From Hydrangea macrophylla (taxonomy: Eukaryota > Streptophyta > Magnoliopsida > Cornales > Hydrangeaceae): 64,000 bases of DNA. This document shows positions 24,501 through 34,973 of this stretch, in pieces; position 1 is the first letter of the stretch; each line of letters begins with the position of its first letter. The stretch spans positions 111,948,605 through 112,012,604 of the forward strand of contig CM066983.1 in NCBI GenBank assembly GCA_033977485.1, written 5' to 3'. The notes under the pieces were generated by a model. That model saw nothing but the letters and a program-made list of their open reading frames with translations, was not told where the DNA came from and did not search any database. Position numbers and translations under genes: made by a program.

Positions 24501-27500
24501 TTGAAGGTCATACAAATTGAAAAGGTTACGCAAAATTTGTGAAAAATAGAATAATACGAAAGCTTTTGAAAAAACCTATTTTTGTTAGCTCGATAAATCA
24601 TTATAATTATTTTACAGAGTTCCAATGTACCATAAAGATAAAACAAATCCCTAAAAGTTGTTGCATAGTGGTTTTTGTTAATTAGAATATGTACCTACGT
24701 GGTTGCTTTATGATAATTACAAGTTGTACAATAAGGCCTTCTTTGAGCTGATAGCAATATACTCTTATTTTTTTCAGTTTTTTTTTTGGTTAAAAATTTA
24801 CTAAAAATTAAAGAATACTTCTCTTGTCAAGGAATTTTTATATTACTTTTACTATTTGATAAACCTTTCGCGTGTGAAGCACGTGTTTTTAATCTAATTT
24901 TATTAAAAGATGGGTGTAGAGAGAAAATAGGTGGGTGTGTACAGAATTTCCTTTTTTCCACCATGATAGTAGTTAAATTCAGGGGTAATAATTACACTTT
25001 TTAACGTCATTGTGAGAAGTTGAAGAACTCCACAAACAAAACCTAATAAGAATAATAGTGCTTATAATGCATTAGAATCCACAGACTAAACCTATACCTA
25101 ATGGTGGATCTAGGAAGGACTCAATGGGAGCAACTATTCCGATAGAAATTTAAAAATTTTATGTACACTGCAATTTTTCCTATAGAAGCTACTTATATGG
25201 CGTAGAATTTTCTAGAATTCCCTATACTTGAAGGGAATCATAGTATTCTTTAGTGTCCTTTATAGACTTGTACATAAGTCTAGGATTTATAAATATTCAA
25301 AGTATTTCTAAAGAGTATTCTAGAAAGATTACTTTATTAGGAGGTAGAAAACTTCTAGAATATTATCTAGAATTCCCTTCTCATTGGATGATCGCCACTT
25401 ACATAAATCATAGCCATTGACTATACTAACTGTTATCTATAAGTAGGGTGATCTTCGTCCAAATCATTCAAGAATTATAAAGATTTTCGAGGAGCAGTAA
25501 AAGTTGCCTACTCATTCATCATGTACTTTCTTTACTTTCTCCCTACCCTTTTTAATCCTATACTTCGAAGAATTATAAAGATTATTGAAGATAAGTAAAA
25601 AATGTGTACTTGTGTTATATGTGTATGTAGTATAATTTAAAGTCTTAATGTTTTAATTTTGGAAGGCTTGTTGGGGTCACTGTTTTCTGGTATATTGATA
25701 TACACAGGTCTTAGTTGCTTACATGTTTATTCTTCTTGAGATTCTAGAACCCATGCTGTGATGTTTTTTTTTAAATATAGAAACTATGTTGAAATGTTAC
25801 GAATTATTCATTTGATTATAAATCTTGATTAAGAAATGCTAATAACATTTATGTATATGGGATAAAGTCATATCTTTATTGTGTATGCTGTTGGGCCATA
25901 ACAACAGCTCACGCAACTGAAGCAGCTCATATAAATTTGTTACGGGAATAAAATCAGACTAAGCTCCAAGCAATTCTTGGATTGCACGCATACTGCAGAG
26001 CAACAACAACTCTTGTGGAGGAAGATCCTAAGAAGCTTAATAAAAAAAGACCAGTTGTTATGGAGCTTCGGTTGAAGATGCCTTCAAATACATTAAACCT
26101 AGACTTTGTTTCAAAGAAGTTATATCCCTTTCGAGCGAGGAGTACACCGTGTAGTGATATGCAGGTAGGTTCATTTTCTTAGAATTTGCATTTAGTTGTG
26201 TTTTAATTATACTAAATTATAACTATTGTTAACTTAAATCAGTAGGCCAGAATGAAGTGATCAAATGTATAAATAAAATATTATTCACAGATTCGGATTG
26301 CCACAAACCATCACAAAACAACTGTTGATTGGTGCCATCAATCTGAGTGGCAAACTTATGAATATAAAAGGGGTTTGTAAATTTTTAAAAATCAATTTAA
26401 AAATTAGTGAGTTTATATGTTTTATTTCTAATGAATTTAATGTTAGTGTAGAAAATATATTACCCCGGGGATTGATAACTAGCTATGGATACGAAATGAA
26501 CACCCACACACATTACTACGAGATAAAAAAAATTCTTTTACAATTGGGAAGCTGGAGGATACGGGAAGGTGGTGCAGAATCGGAGGCTTCAAAATGGAAT
26601 AGTTAACAGCTTCGTGCATGTATCATATCTATTATTTAGGCAAGAATTTACCTTGTAAGTTTTTTTTTTTTTTTTTTTTAAATTAACTGTATGGTAAAGA
26701 ATAGTTATCTGCGTTGTACATGTTCATGTCTTAATTTTTTTTATTGGGTATATGACTAGAAGATATGATTGATGGATCTCCACTTTTGATGGGTTGGGGT
26801 AGTAATCAAAATTTAAATTAGTTGATTCTTTTAACCAAATGATATATTTCTTCCACAACCACCAAAACAAAATTCACTTTCTTAACATTTACAGTAATTT
26901 TTTTTAAAGAAAGATTTCTATATGGTTACGGGCAATCTAAATATCCTAGTATAATAAAACTACCCAGTGCAGAAATTACAATAATTGCTGATTGAAACAT
27001 AAAATTGAGTCCCTCATCGTCCCCCACCCCCCTAAATGGTCTGTAAAATTGCTTGAGTTCAGATTCAACATCATTCTGCCAAGAAAGGTTTATCACCCAA
27101 ATGAAAATGAGTAATGCTATCCGTCCCAAATTCTAATCACAAATCCCCATCCCAAATGATGTGGCAGTGGGCCACATCATCCAATCAAAATCCAGTGGAC
27201 CCACTACCATATTATTTGGAATGGGAATTTGGGAAGCATAACATTAATCGGTGGAAATTTTCAATTTCTCGAGAAACCACTTGAGATGACAGCAAACTTG
27301 GTTGCCAGAAGTCATATGCTAGGAGAGAGAGACAGAGAACTGCACGACTTACCTTCCCCGCGATATCAGGAGCCGAACCATGAACAGCCTCGGCTACAAC
27401 AATGCCTTTCTCACCAATATTGCAGCTGTAAACGAATAAATAAACTGAGTAATGACAAAAATAAAAACAAACAAAAAAATAAAATAAAAACATTATATAA

Positions 27501-30500
27501 GCAGAATATTAAAATGCATACCTGGGAGTTAAACCCAAGCCCCCAACCAAACCAGCACAAAGGTCACTGATGATGTCCCCATATAAGTTTGGCATCACCA
27601 GAACATCAAACAGAGCAGGATTTTTCACTAGCTGTTAAGAAAAAACCACAGAGAAACAACACTTACGTGGGAGTGAGAGAGACATATATTTAAGTGAGTA
27701 ATACCGATAGCAGGACTACTAAGTCAAAAATATGAAGAATCCAAAGTTCACTGAAAGAATTATATGAAAACCATGAACAATCCAGACAAGAGAACTGAAT
27801 ATTTTAGAAACACTTATATCAATAGATCTACTAGGAGTTCATGCCAAACTCCTCAACATTACAGGTTCTGTTTGGTTTATGGATTTAGCAAAGCAAAAGA
27901 GAATAAAACACAAAGGAAAACACTTCTCTTGGATTGGTTAGTAAGGAACACAATTAAAAAAAAAAATAGCAAAGAAACATAAGTGGAGTGAGAAATAAAT
28001 TAAAATTTTTGAATTTTGTGGTCACTTCCCTTCCTCTTTTCATGAGTTACTATCATGGTTTGAGAATTTTAGTTTCTAAAGTCATCTAAACACGGAGGAA
28101 AATAAAAGGTAAAACATAAGGGAAATAGCTTTCATTATGTCTTCATTTCCTTCTCTAAACCTAGAACCAAACAGAACATAGAGGTGGTCTTTGAAAAGGA
28201 GGTGAAGATAAAAGGCTCTACCCTACTTATTCAGGAGATGGCCTATTAACTTGTGGAGGAAAAAATTGCTCTATACCCCTCGGTTAGCATTCCTGACCCC
28301 CGAGTAGAAGAATCAACATAATAGAATTAGTACCATCATACAACAATTGTCAATTATGACTTCCTCATAGTTTATTTCAGGGTACTTCTCTGCAACCTCA
28401 TGACAACACTGCAAATGAAAAAAAAAAATTGAGAATAAGTAATGGCCTGTTTGGGCATCCCATGAATTGGAATTGGCTAATTCACAATCCATAAATCATT
28501 TTAACATATAAATCCCTCACCTTGAATTACTCCACTTAGAAAAAGGAAAACTTTGTCAAGTTTACTTTATGCGGTCATTGCTTGGAACATATATTCTTAA
28601 ATAATTACCACTTTCCCAAATAACCTCATTCAAGATGATGGATTTTTACACAAATGTTTTATCAATTTTGAATGAGCTTATTCAAAATCTTGGGATGCAC
28701 AAACATGCCTCAAGTGAATAAACATTTTGAGTAAGTAAAGTCTGAAATTGAAATGAATTCTTCACAACCCCCTAGTTTGAGTAACATACCTTGAGAAAAA
28801 GTCCATCTGTCTTCTTCATAATGTTAGCTTTGTGTATGGCAGACACCTTCTGCCTACCATGGGTCTTAGCATAGTGAAAAGCGTATTCTGCTACCCTCGT
28901 ACTCGCTTGACGAGTAATAATTTTTAGACTTTCAACTACACCTCTCACCACCTAAAATGTATATACATATACATTTTACTTCTTTAACTCAAGGGAAAAG
29001 AATTGAATGAGAAAAAAAAAAAGGGCATCGTTCAGCAAGCATACTTGGTGCTCAAGGCCACTGTACTCTCCCTCCGTGTTTTCCCGAATAGTTACGAGAT
29101 TTACATCATCATATCGAGTTTTATATCCGGGTATGCTGTAGCACGGTCTGACATTCGCGTAAAGACCGAGTTCTTTTCTTAGAGTAAGGTTCAAAGACCT
29201 GAACCCTTTGCCGATCGGTGTAGCCATTGGCCCTTTCAACCCAACACCATTTTTACGGACTGACTCCAAACTTTCCCATGTTAAAAAACTTTCCGTTCTG
29301 GGGTCCACTTTGTCCCCAACATAATGTTCTTCCCATACTATAGGCACTTCAGCTACACGGAATACCTGTGTTTCACAAGAGCATTCAGCAGGTCAGATGA
29401 TTGTCTTTTTAAGAAAAATGCAAAGAGAATTATTAATGTAACTAACGTTGCATAGCTATCACTGCTAAACACTCTATCCGGGCATATATTGTTGAAGCGG
29501 GGATGGAGAGTCGAACCCAAGACCTCTCACAAACAAGGCTTTGATACCATGTTAAGTTTCCAACTACTCCAATAGCTTAAACAATTAGAGAATGGCCCAA
29601 CAATGTATATCAAGCTTCAACATATATAGTGTATCTGCATAAAACATGTATCTTCAGACTACTTTCAAACAATTACTGGTGTACATAATCAATACTTAAT
29701 CTCAAAACAAGAAGCATTTAGTGATTGTATTTGTAGTATCACAAAACTTGACAAGTTTTAGGAGGAGCATAATTAGTGTTAAGAGAAGAGCATCTAACCA
29801 TCCGGTCTCCGATAACTAAGTTCACCTTTTTCCAATTCTAAACATAGCATACCATACCAAAGTTGTTTCATGGCCTTTTTTCTCTGTTTCAAAATTGGGC
29901 ATTGGGTTATTATCTTCCTTGAGCTAGATTAGGCCTTTTCGCTATCTGGGTGTGTGTCAAAAATCACATTTGCACATAGAGTAATATTTGGGTCACTAAC
30001 AACTTCCACTAACAGTTACTAACACACTCTATCTCTCTCCTAGTGGCACTGTGGGGTCCGCAGTAGACCCCGTAGTGCCACTAAGAGAGAGATAGAGTGT
30101 GTTAGTAAGTGTTAGTGGAAGTTGTTTGTGCCCCTAGCAAGACCCTTGCACATATATGTTCAGAAATACATATAGTATACTCAACACAACACATTGAAAT
30201 TCCTGTACACTCTATTTACACCATACTACGATAAGAGTACAATTGTCTCAACCCCCAAAATCTGGCAAACAGATTATATGCATACATACATACACCGGTG
30301 GATATAGATTTACATATATATATATACATGTGTGTGTATGTAAGAGTGTATGGAGAAGCAGGGGACCTGCTTTATGGATTGGGAGATTTCGGGGCCGATG
30401 CCATCGCCGGGGAAAAGAGTGACCTGAATTGGCTGAGAGAGTGAAGTTTCTGAAGACAGAGCTCGAAGAAGTGATGAAGATATTGCTTTGAGAGATGTGT

Positions 30501-30549
30501 CAACCGGTGAAGGGTTTCGAATAAGTCGTCTGAGGAGCTGAGAAGCCAT
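18577..30549 (-). CDS. IDH: Mitochondrial NAD-dependent isocitrate dehydrogenase, catalytic subunit
   Basis: It converts isocitrate and NAD to 2-oxoglutarate, CO2 and NADH in the mitochondrial TCA cycle, as one subunit of a hetero-oligomer. Seven exons, all with GT-AG borders: 30549-30367, 29365-29045, 28951-28790, 28408-28334, 27631-27522, 27425-27353 and 18768-18577. They join in frame to 371 aa, the usual family length. Residues 1 to about 40 look like a presequence ([12 protein letters not shown], Arg/Ser-rich). [11 protein letters not shown] follows at about 45. Isocitrate-loop residues S118, N120, R124 and R134 (YANVRPC), Y162, K209, D266 and D270, and the NAD motif [15 protein letters not shown] (299-313) are present. 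The YANVRP form marks a catalytic (IDH5/6-like), not a regulatory, subunit. The start is the first ATG after a CT tract. No break is seen; intron 6 is 8.6 kb. Confidence 0.95.
19018..19186. mobile_element. Hairpin MITE
   Basis: The ends ACACACTTTTTGAC and GTCAAAAAGTGTGT are inverted. The match continues inward (CACCACCGAA against TTCGGTGGTG, CTCGGCCAT against ATGGCCGAG) almost to the centre. No target duplication could be fixed. Confidence 0.7.
20519..20833. repeat. Two 157-bp tandem copies
   Basis: Sequence starting GTAGTCTGTAG at 20519 recurs at 20676 with few changes. Both copies end in a poly-A stretch followed by ATAATCA. No coding content. Confidence 0.85.
21236..22825. mobile_element. 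Foldback DNA element with palindrome-rich interior
   Basis: The left arm (about 21236-21330 and 21450-21565) is the inverted complement of the right arm (22568-22692 and 22742-22825). Shared blocks include the TATAC...GCACCATAGA region and the TACAACTC / GTCGACGAGAGCTACAAAAC region. The interior has about ten AAGTGAAATTTCACTT-like palindromes and an 89-bp tandem repeat (21589-21767). It also has a segment (21768-21880) shared with the MITE at 40477-40765. No transposase seen; a Mutator-like origin is possible. Confidence 0.75.
23127..23271. mobile_element. MITE, GAGTAATGCTATGC family
   Basis: The ends GAGTAATGCTATGCTTCC and (reverse) GAGTAATACTATATTTTCC are inverted. It is related to copies at 27109, 52939 and 54858. 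No clear target duplication. Confidence 0.65.
23821..23840. repeat. (TA)n microsatellite
   Basis: A simple TA dinucleotide run within IDH intron 6. Confidence 0.95.
25130..25760 (+). promoter_or_regulatory. Candidate LTR/promoter with heat-shock-element-like cluster
   Basis: The palindrome TTCTAGAA occurs at 25210, 25318, 25353 and 25742. At 25205 it forms a full GAAnnTTCnnGAA array. Further GAA/TTC units lie at 25346 and 25370, and a TATA-like CTATAAGTAG is near 25438. This resembles heat-responsive copia LTR promoters such as ONSEN. LTR borders and a target duplication could not be found, so the element call is tentative. It points antisense to IDH. Confidence 0.35.
25885..26181 (+). pseudogene. 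Unrecognised coding-like remnant inside IDH intron 6
   Basis: A reading frame with gene-like composition ([20 protein letters not shown], then [12 protein letters not shown]) runs to a donor-like CAG/GTAGG at 26163. It has one stop upstream, near 25949. An acceptor-like CAG and a further short frame follow near 26291. I cannot assign a family. It may be a captured gene fragment or a chance frame. Confidence 0.25.
26659..26681. repeat. Poly-T tract
   Basis: A homopolymer T run of about 20 bases, antisense to IDH. In an element read on the minus strand it would be a poly-A tail, but no element was found attached. Confidence 0.8.
27109..27245. mobile_element. MITE, GAGTAATGCTATGC family
   Basis: It starts GAGTAATGCTATCC and ends GGGAAGCATAACATTA, inverted ends of the same family as 23127 and 52939. 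The internal arms CCCAAATGATGTGGCA and its complement also pair. It sits about 110 bp downstream of the IDH exon 6 donor. Confidence 0.7.
28444..28709. mobile_element. hAT-like MITE in IDH intron 3
   Basis: The ends GGCCTGTTTGGGCATCCCA and its near complement (TGGGATGCACAAACATGCC) define a roughly 266-bp element of the GGCCTGTTTGG type common in plants. The target duplication is unclear. Confidence 0.6.
29979..30145. mobile_element. Mutator-type MITE in IDH intron 1
   Basis: A 167-bp element with a strong hairpin (CCACTAACA..., CTAGTGGCACTGTGGGG...) is flanked by exact 9-bp direct repeats TTGCACATA at 29970-29978 and 30146-30154. It is the same family as 54351-54535 and 58181-58354. Confidence 0.85.
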
Positions 30550-30550
30550 T

Positions 30551-30581
30551 TGGAGAGAGAGAGAGAGAGAGAGAGAGAATT
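30551..30581 (-). repeat. CT tract in IDH 5' leader
   Basis: On the minus strand a (CT)n run ends only 6 or so bases before the ATG. It may act as a pyrimidine-rich leader or core-promoter patch. The tract is seen; the role is inferred. Confidence 0.7.
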
Positions 30582-31127
30582 TACAGTTATTAGCTCTCGA
30601 TCGTCTTGCTTTTTTTCCGAACTTTTTACGGTTTTTGTCCAATAAGCTGAGTCAAGTGGCGGAATATAAAATTCAAAAATGGTAAATAAATACAGTACTC
30701 CAAATGAATAGAAAGTCGTACGAATAAAAAAATAGAAATATACATTTTGATCCCTCAAATTCCAGTCAACATATAGTTAGTCACTTTGACTTTGTTAAAA
30801 CTGAAATTCACCCTTAATTAATGAGATAAAATAGGAATTAATCCTTTCAGCAGATTTCAACTATTTCGTTTGGACTATTGTACCCTTTTTAGTATATTTA
30901 CATTGATTTAGTTTAGAATTTAATTAGAATATTTCTAATGTAACTGATGCCTTTTTATAGGAAATATAATTAAGTCATGATTTAGGAAATTATGGACTTT
31001 CCTTCAATTGGGATTAAGTGGATTGATCCACTTTCCTTTTCAAAAAATTTCAATTCTTTCTCTCTCATTATAATATATATATAGTGGTTGACCATAATAT
31101 AAGGCATCTCTTTCTCTGTCAATGTCG
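30582..31127. other. IDH upstream region
   Basis: AT-rich sequence upstream of IDH. I see no clear repeat or gene. A short (TA)n run lies near 31074-31083. Confidence 0.5.
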
Positions 31128-31135
31128 ATCATTAC

Positions 31136-31558
31136 TAGAGGTGTCAAACGGGCTGGGTTGGCCCGGCCCGGCCCGGCCCGAGTCCGGCCCGCTTTTTTCG
31201 GGCTAAAAGCCCGGCCCGGCCCGCCACAAGGCCCGGCCCGCTAGGCCCGGTTCACATACCCCGGGCCGGGGTGGACACACATTCTCCCGTCCATGGCCCG
31301 GCCCGGCCCGGCCCGAAATGAAGAAAATGCCCGGCCCGGCCCGGCCCGAAGCCCACCACTTTTAAGGCCAAAAGTCAAAGGAAGCCCGCTAGCCCGTCCG
31401 GCCCGGCCCGATGTCCGGCCCGCTAGGCCCGGGCCACCGGTCCGGGGCGGACATCCCCCCTCCCTTCCCAAGCCCGGCCCGATTTTAAGTGAAGCCCGGC
31501 CCGAAGCCCGGTCAAGCCCGCTTTGACCGAGCCCGGCCCGGCCCGTTTGACACCACTA
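31136..31558. mobile_element. GC-rich hAT-type non-autonomous element
   Basis: A 423-bp element built of GCCCGGCCCG units. The terminal inverted repeats are TAGAGGTGTCAAACGGG and CCCGTTTGACACCACTA. Exact 8-bp target duplications ATCATTAC lie at 31128-31135 and 31559-31566, the hAT signature. It is strikingly GC- and CpG-rich against AT-rich flanks. Long open frames inside are a by-product of composition, not genes. Confidence 0.92.
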
Positions 31559-31602
31559 ATCATTACAAAAATTGGATGACAAAATTGTTCACGACTCCAC
31601 GT

Positions 31603-31633
<31 letters not shown>

Positions 31634-32045
31634 CGTCTTCAAGCTTTGCCATTTGGGCAGTTTGTGATTGGGAGGTCATTCGGTAAAGTATTACTGTAAC
31701 TTGGTTTGTGGAGGAGTTGGATTTGATCCTTTTGATCGGGAGTATCAGCTAGTGGTTTTATGGTCTCTCAATGATAGGTTGCCATGTAAGGGGTTGATAA
31801 TTGATTGTTATTTTCTGGTTTCTTGTGGGGGTATATACTTGTTTATGGAGGAGTCTTTTATCTTTCTTTTGGGGGCTGATCTTTGATAAACTATTGTGGC
31901 TTCCCATGGCTCTGTTGTTTTGCTTTTCAACTTTATTGGGTCAGTCAAGTGAGTTGAGGTGAGAAATTTTGTTTTTTTTTTTTTGGTGAGAAATTTGTAT
32001 AATTAATGGTCACTGACCATAATTTTGTTTGTTTTGATGAGAAAT

Positions 32046-32246
32046 TTGTATTATTAATGAGAAATATATGGTTTACTAATCATTATGAGAAATTTCTCAC
32101 TTATGGTTAGTGTTGCATTTCAAAGTGAGAAATTTCTCATTATAGTTAGAAGTGAGACTTTCTCACAATAATATACAGAATTTCGTACCAGGTTATTTTG
32201 AAATTTCTCACTTATGTTATTTTAAAGTGAGAAATTTCTCACTTTT
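32046..32246. repeat. Scattered AGTGAGAAATTTCTCACT palindromes
   Basis: GAGAAATTTCTCAC or half-sites recur at roughly 30-50 bp steps. The best full copies are near 32090-32104, 32125-32140 and 32226-32242. It resembles the palindrome type in the 21.6-22.3 kb foldback interior and the loop of the 34147 element, but the word is different. Confidence 0.7.
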
Positions 32247-32299
32247 CATTCTATACTGTACAATTTTTTTTTTTTGTTTGTTAATTCTCTATTTCTTTC

Positions 32300-32367
32300 T
32301 ATATATATATATATATATAACACAAATTTGGGTTTTGATTTTCAAAACCCTGATTTATGGGAGTATT

Positions 32368-32413
<46 letters not shown>

Positions 32414-32420
32414 AATATAT
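32300..32420. repeat. TA and CT microsatellites
   Basis: TA runs at about 32300-32319 and 32390-32413 and a CT run at 32369-32389. The two flank a short duplicated AT-rich segment (ACAAATTTGGGTTTTGATTT-like at 32323, and again near 32421). Confidence 0.85.
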
Positions 32421-32681
32421 AACAAATATGAGGTTTGAATTTCAAAACACTAATTTAAGGGAGTAGGGGTATTTTAGTCCTCAAAATAGGTGAGGGACTA
32501 ATTTTTAAGTTGACTTATAAAATAGATCAATTTTTAGAAACGATTACAATAAAGGACTGAAATCTAAAGAACCCATAAAAAAATAATGGATAATCTTATT
32601 TTTTAAAAAACAAAGAGGATGGATAAATATGGGCCCTGTTTAGCGTAATTTTTTATTCTTTAATGCATCAATTGAAAAAAG

Positions 32682-32826
32682 AGAGCATTTTTGCTCACCC
32701 AAGCATCTCATTGGCTAATGTAGTGGGACCTATTTGTTTAATCCTGGATACCACTATATTGGCCAATGAGATGCTTGAATGAGCATTGGTGTCCCATTTT
32801 TTAGGCAAGCAAAAGTATTTTCTTGA
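32682..32826. mobile_element. MITE, GCTCACCCAAGCATC family
   Basis: The inverted arms GCATTTTTGCTCACC, CCCAAGCATCTCATTGGC and their complements fold around a GGGACC centre. A second copy is at 36287-36468. Confidence 0.7.
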
Positions 32827-32916
32827 AAAAATAAAGAAAGGAAAATTGTTTTTTAATCTTTTGTAGAGTACTTTTTTATTTCTAAAAATAATTTTTTTCT
32901 AATTTATTATTATTTT

Positions 32917-34112
32917 TAAGGGTTAATTACAGTTACACCCCCTGTACTTTGGGTCAGTTTCACTTTGACCCCATGTAGTTCAAAAAGTGACACTAACACC
33001 CCCTATACTTTAAATGTAAAGTGTCACCGTCAGGAATTTCGTTAAAGTTAACAGAACATTATCTTCTGACACTAACACCCCTATACTTTGACCCCTTGTA
33101 TGTTGGGTTGGTCAATTTTTTTTGAGTTGTTCAAATTTTTCATGTTGTTTGATGTTTTTTTTTATGTTTTGGGTTGTATTTAAAAATTCGATCAACCCAA
33201 AAAAATTTATCAACCCAACATACATACCAAAATCAAGAACACCCTCTATACATTCTGCACAAAAACTAGTCCCAGAATTTAGCTTTTCTCTCTATCTCAA
33301 TCTCTCAAAACCTCTTCTCTACATCTCGCATGTTCACGAATTTGAAGGTGGTTAGAAATGATCGCTGGCGGTGATGGCTGAAGTCAACGACCTCTCTTTC
33401 TTCTTCTTTTCTGGTGGTGGCCGGATTGGGTTTTGATTTGGAGTTTTGATTTTTTATTTTGGTTTTGATTTCATTGCTTAGGGCTTACGATTAATTACAC
33501 TTACACCCCCAGCACAAGAATTCTTCAGCACAAGAATTTTTTCCAATAAGGCCCTAAGTAATGAAATCAAAACCAAAATAAAAAATCAAAACCCCAAATC
33601 AAAATCCAATCCGGCTACCACCAGAAAAGAAGAAGAAAGAGAGGTTGTTGGCTTCAGCCATCAACACTAGTGATCATTTTTTACCACCTTCAATTCTGTG
33701 AACATGCGAGAGGTAGAGAAGAGGGTTTGAGAGATTGAGATAGAGAGAAGCTAAATTTTGGGACTGATTTTTGTGCATAATGTATAAAGAGTGTTCTTGA
33801 TTTTGGTATGTATGTTGGGTTGATCAATTTTTTTTGAGTTGATCGAATTTTTAAATACAACCCAAAACATACTAAAACATCAAACAACTTGAAAATTTTG
33901 AATAATCCAAAAAAATTGATCAACCCCAACATACAGGGAGTCAAAGTATAGGGGGTTTTAGTATCACAAGACAATTTTTCGTTAACTTTAACGGAAATCT
34001 TGACGGTGACACTTTACATTAAAGTATAGGGGGTGTTAGGTTCACTTTTTGAACTACAGGGTGTCAAAGTAAAACTGACCCAAAGTACAGGAGGTGTAAG
34101 TGTAATGAACCC
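32917..34112. mobile_element. 1.2-kb foldback element with arms of about 565 bp
   Basis: 32917-33486 and 33553-34112 are inverted copies around a loop of about 66 bp. The outer ends are AAGGGTTAATTACA and its complement, followed by the TACACCCCCTGTACTTTGGG motif on the left. The arms carry a leader-like CT-rich stretch and a short ATG frame (near 33374), suggesting captured gene DNA as in Pack-MULE or foldback elements. No transposase. Confidence 0.8.
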
Positions 34113-34146
34113 TTTATATATATATATATATTATATATATATATAT

Positions 34147-34300
34147 ACAGTCCGGATCTTAAGCGGACCTTAAAAAACGGACCTAAAAGACGGACTGTGT
34201 AAAAAGTGAGAATTTCTCACTTTTTTGTGAGAAATTCTCACTTTTTACACAGTCCGTCTTTTAGGTCCGTTTTTTAGAGTCCGCTTAAGATCCGGACTGT
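34147..34300. mobile_element. 154-bp near-perfect palindromic MITE
   Basis: ACAGTCCGGATCTTAAGCGG and its complement form the ends, and the arms of about 74 bases pair almost fully around a T-rich loop. The inner part is the palindrome GTGAGAATTTCTCAC and its copy. It sits between (TA)n runs, so a TA target is possible but cannot be proven. Confidence 0.85.
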
Positions 34301-34734
34301 ATATATATATATCAAAAGTAAATCAAGTTAGCGCCTAAGACAAAGTGAAAAATATGGTAATAGAAGAAAAAAAAGGAAAGGAAGAGAAGGAAAATAGTGG
34401 TGAATTTATGAATAAAAATAAAATAAAAATGTTAGACACACAACACATTTTATAACAGGGCTTTAAATGTGTTGTACCCTGTGCTGTTTAAATTTTCCAC
34501 ACTTTTCTATGACCACTTACACAGCACATGGTACATGTATATAAAGCCATATTTATGGAATGTATTATAAAATATGTTGTGTGCCTAGCATTTCTAAAAA
34601 AAAAAAATTATATTCTCTTCTTTGGTAGAGACAAAATGGAAGAAATAAAAATTAAAAATGGAGTGTACCAAGTCCAAGAGCTTCGATCTATAATTTTTTT
34701 TTAAAGGACAAAGCGGTGAAACATAAAACTTCTC

Positions 34735-34890
34735 GAGTAATGATTCGTGCACATAAAATATGTACATAAAGTGTGCACAGAAAGATCTAGGTCATTCATT
34801 TTGGTGGGTCTCATGTGTGCAGGGATTAATCCCACCAAAATGAATAGCCCAGATCTTTATGTGCATATTTTATGTGCACATAACATTACC
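34735..34890. mobile_element. Hairpin MITE
   Basis: GTGCACATAAAATATG against CATATTTTATGTGCAC, and TTCATTTTGGTGGG against CCCACCAAAATGAA, pair as inverted arms. The ends read GAGTAATG and CATTACC. Confidence 0.7.
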
Positions 34891-34973
34891 CAAAACTTCT
34901 CTTTTCATATTTCGGGGGAAATTCTTTAATACATCCATTGCTTTTCGTCGTATGATACAACTAATTTTTAGGT

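Larger units (their letters stand above)
18769..27352 (-). other. IDH intron 6, 8,584 bp, repeat-filled
   Basis: The donor GTAAGT follows GGGAAG at 27353, and the acceptor TTTCAG precedes 18768. The intron holds a hairpin MITE, a 157-bp tandem duplication, a 1.6-kb foldback element, two related MITEs, an (AT)n tract and a candidate LTR with heat-shock-element-like motifs. Retention would add about 35 codons after Lys308 and then a stop, removing the last 63 residues. Confidence 0.9.

Noticed and set aside
26298..26606. 102-codon frame in IDH intron 6
   Set aside because: No recognisable motif and it reads through an AT-rich stretch; kept only as a possible neighbour of the 25885 fragment.
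27229..27570. 113-codon plus-strand frame
   Set aside because: It is the reverse shadow of IDH exons 5 and 6 and the intron between them.
31241..31526. Overlapping open frames of 76-77 codons on both strands
   Set aside because: They lie in the GC-rich hAT-type element, and their Pro/Gly/Arg composition follows from GCCCGGCCCG repeats, not from coding selection.
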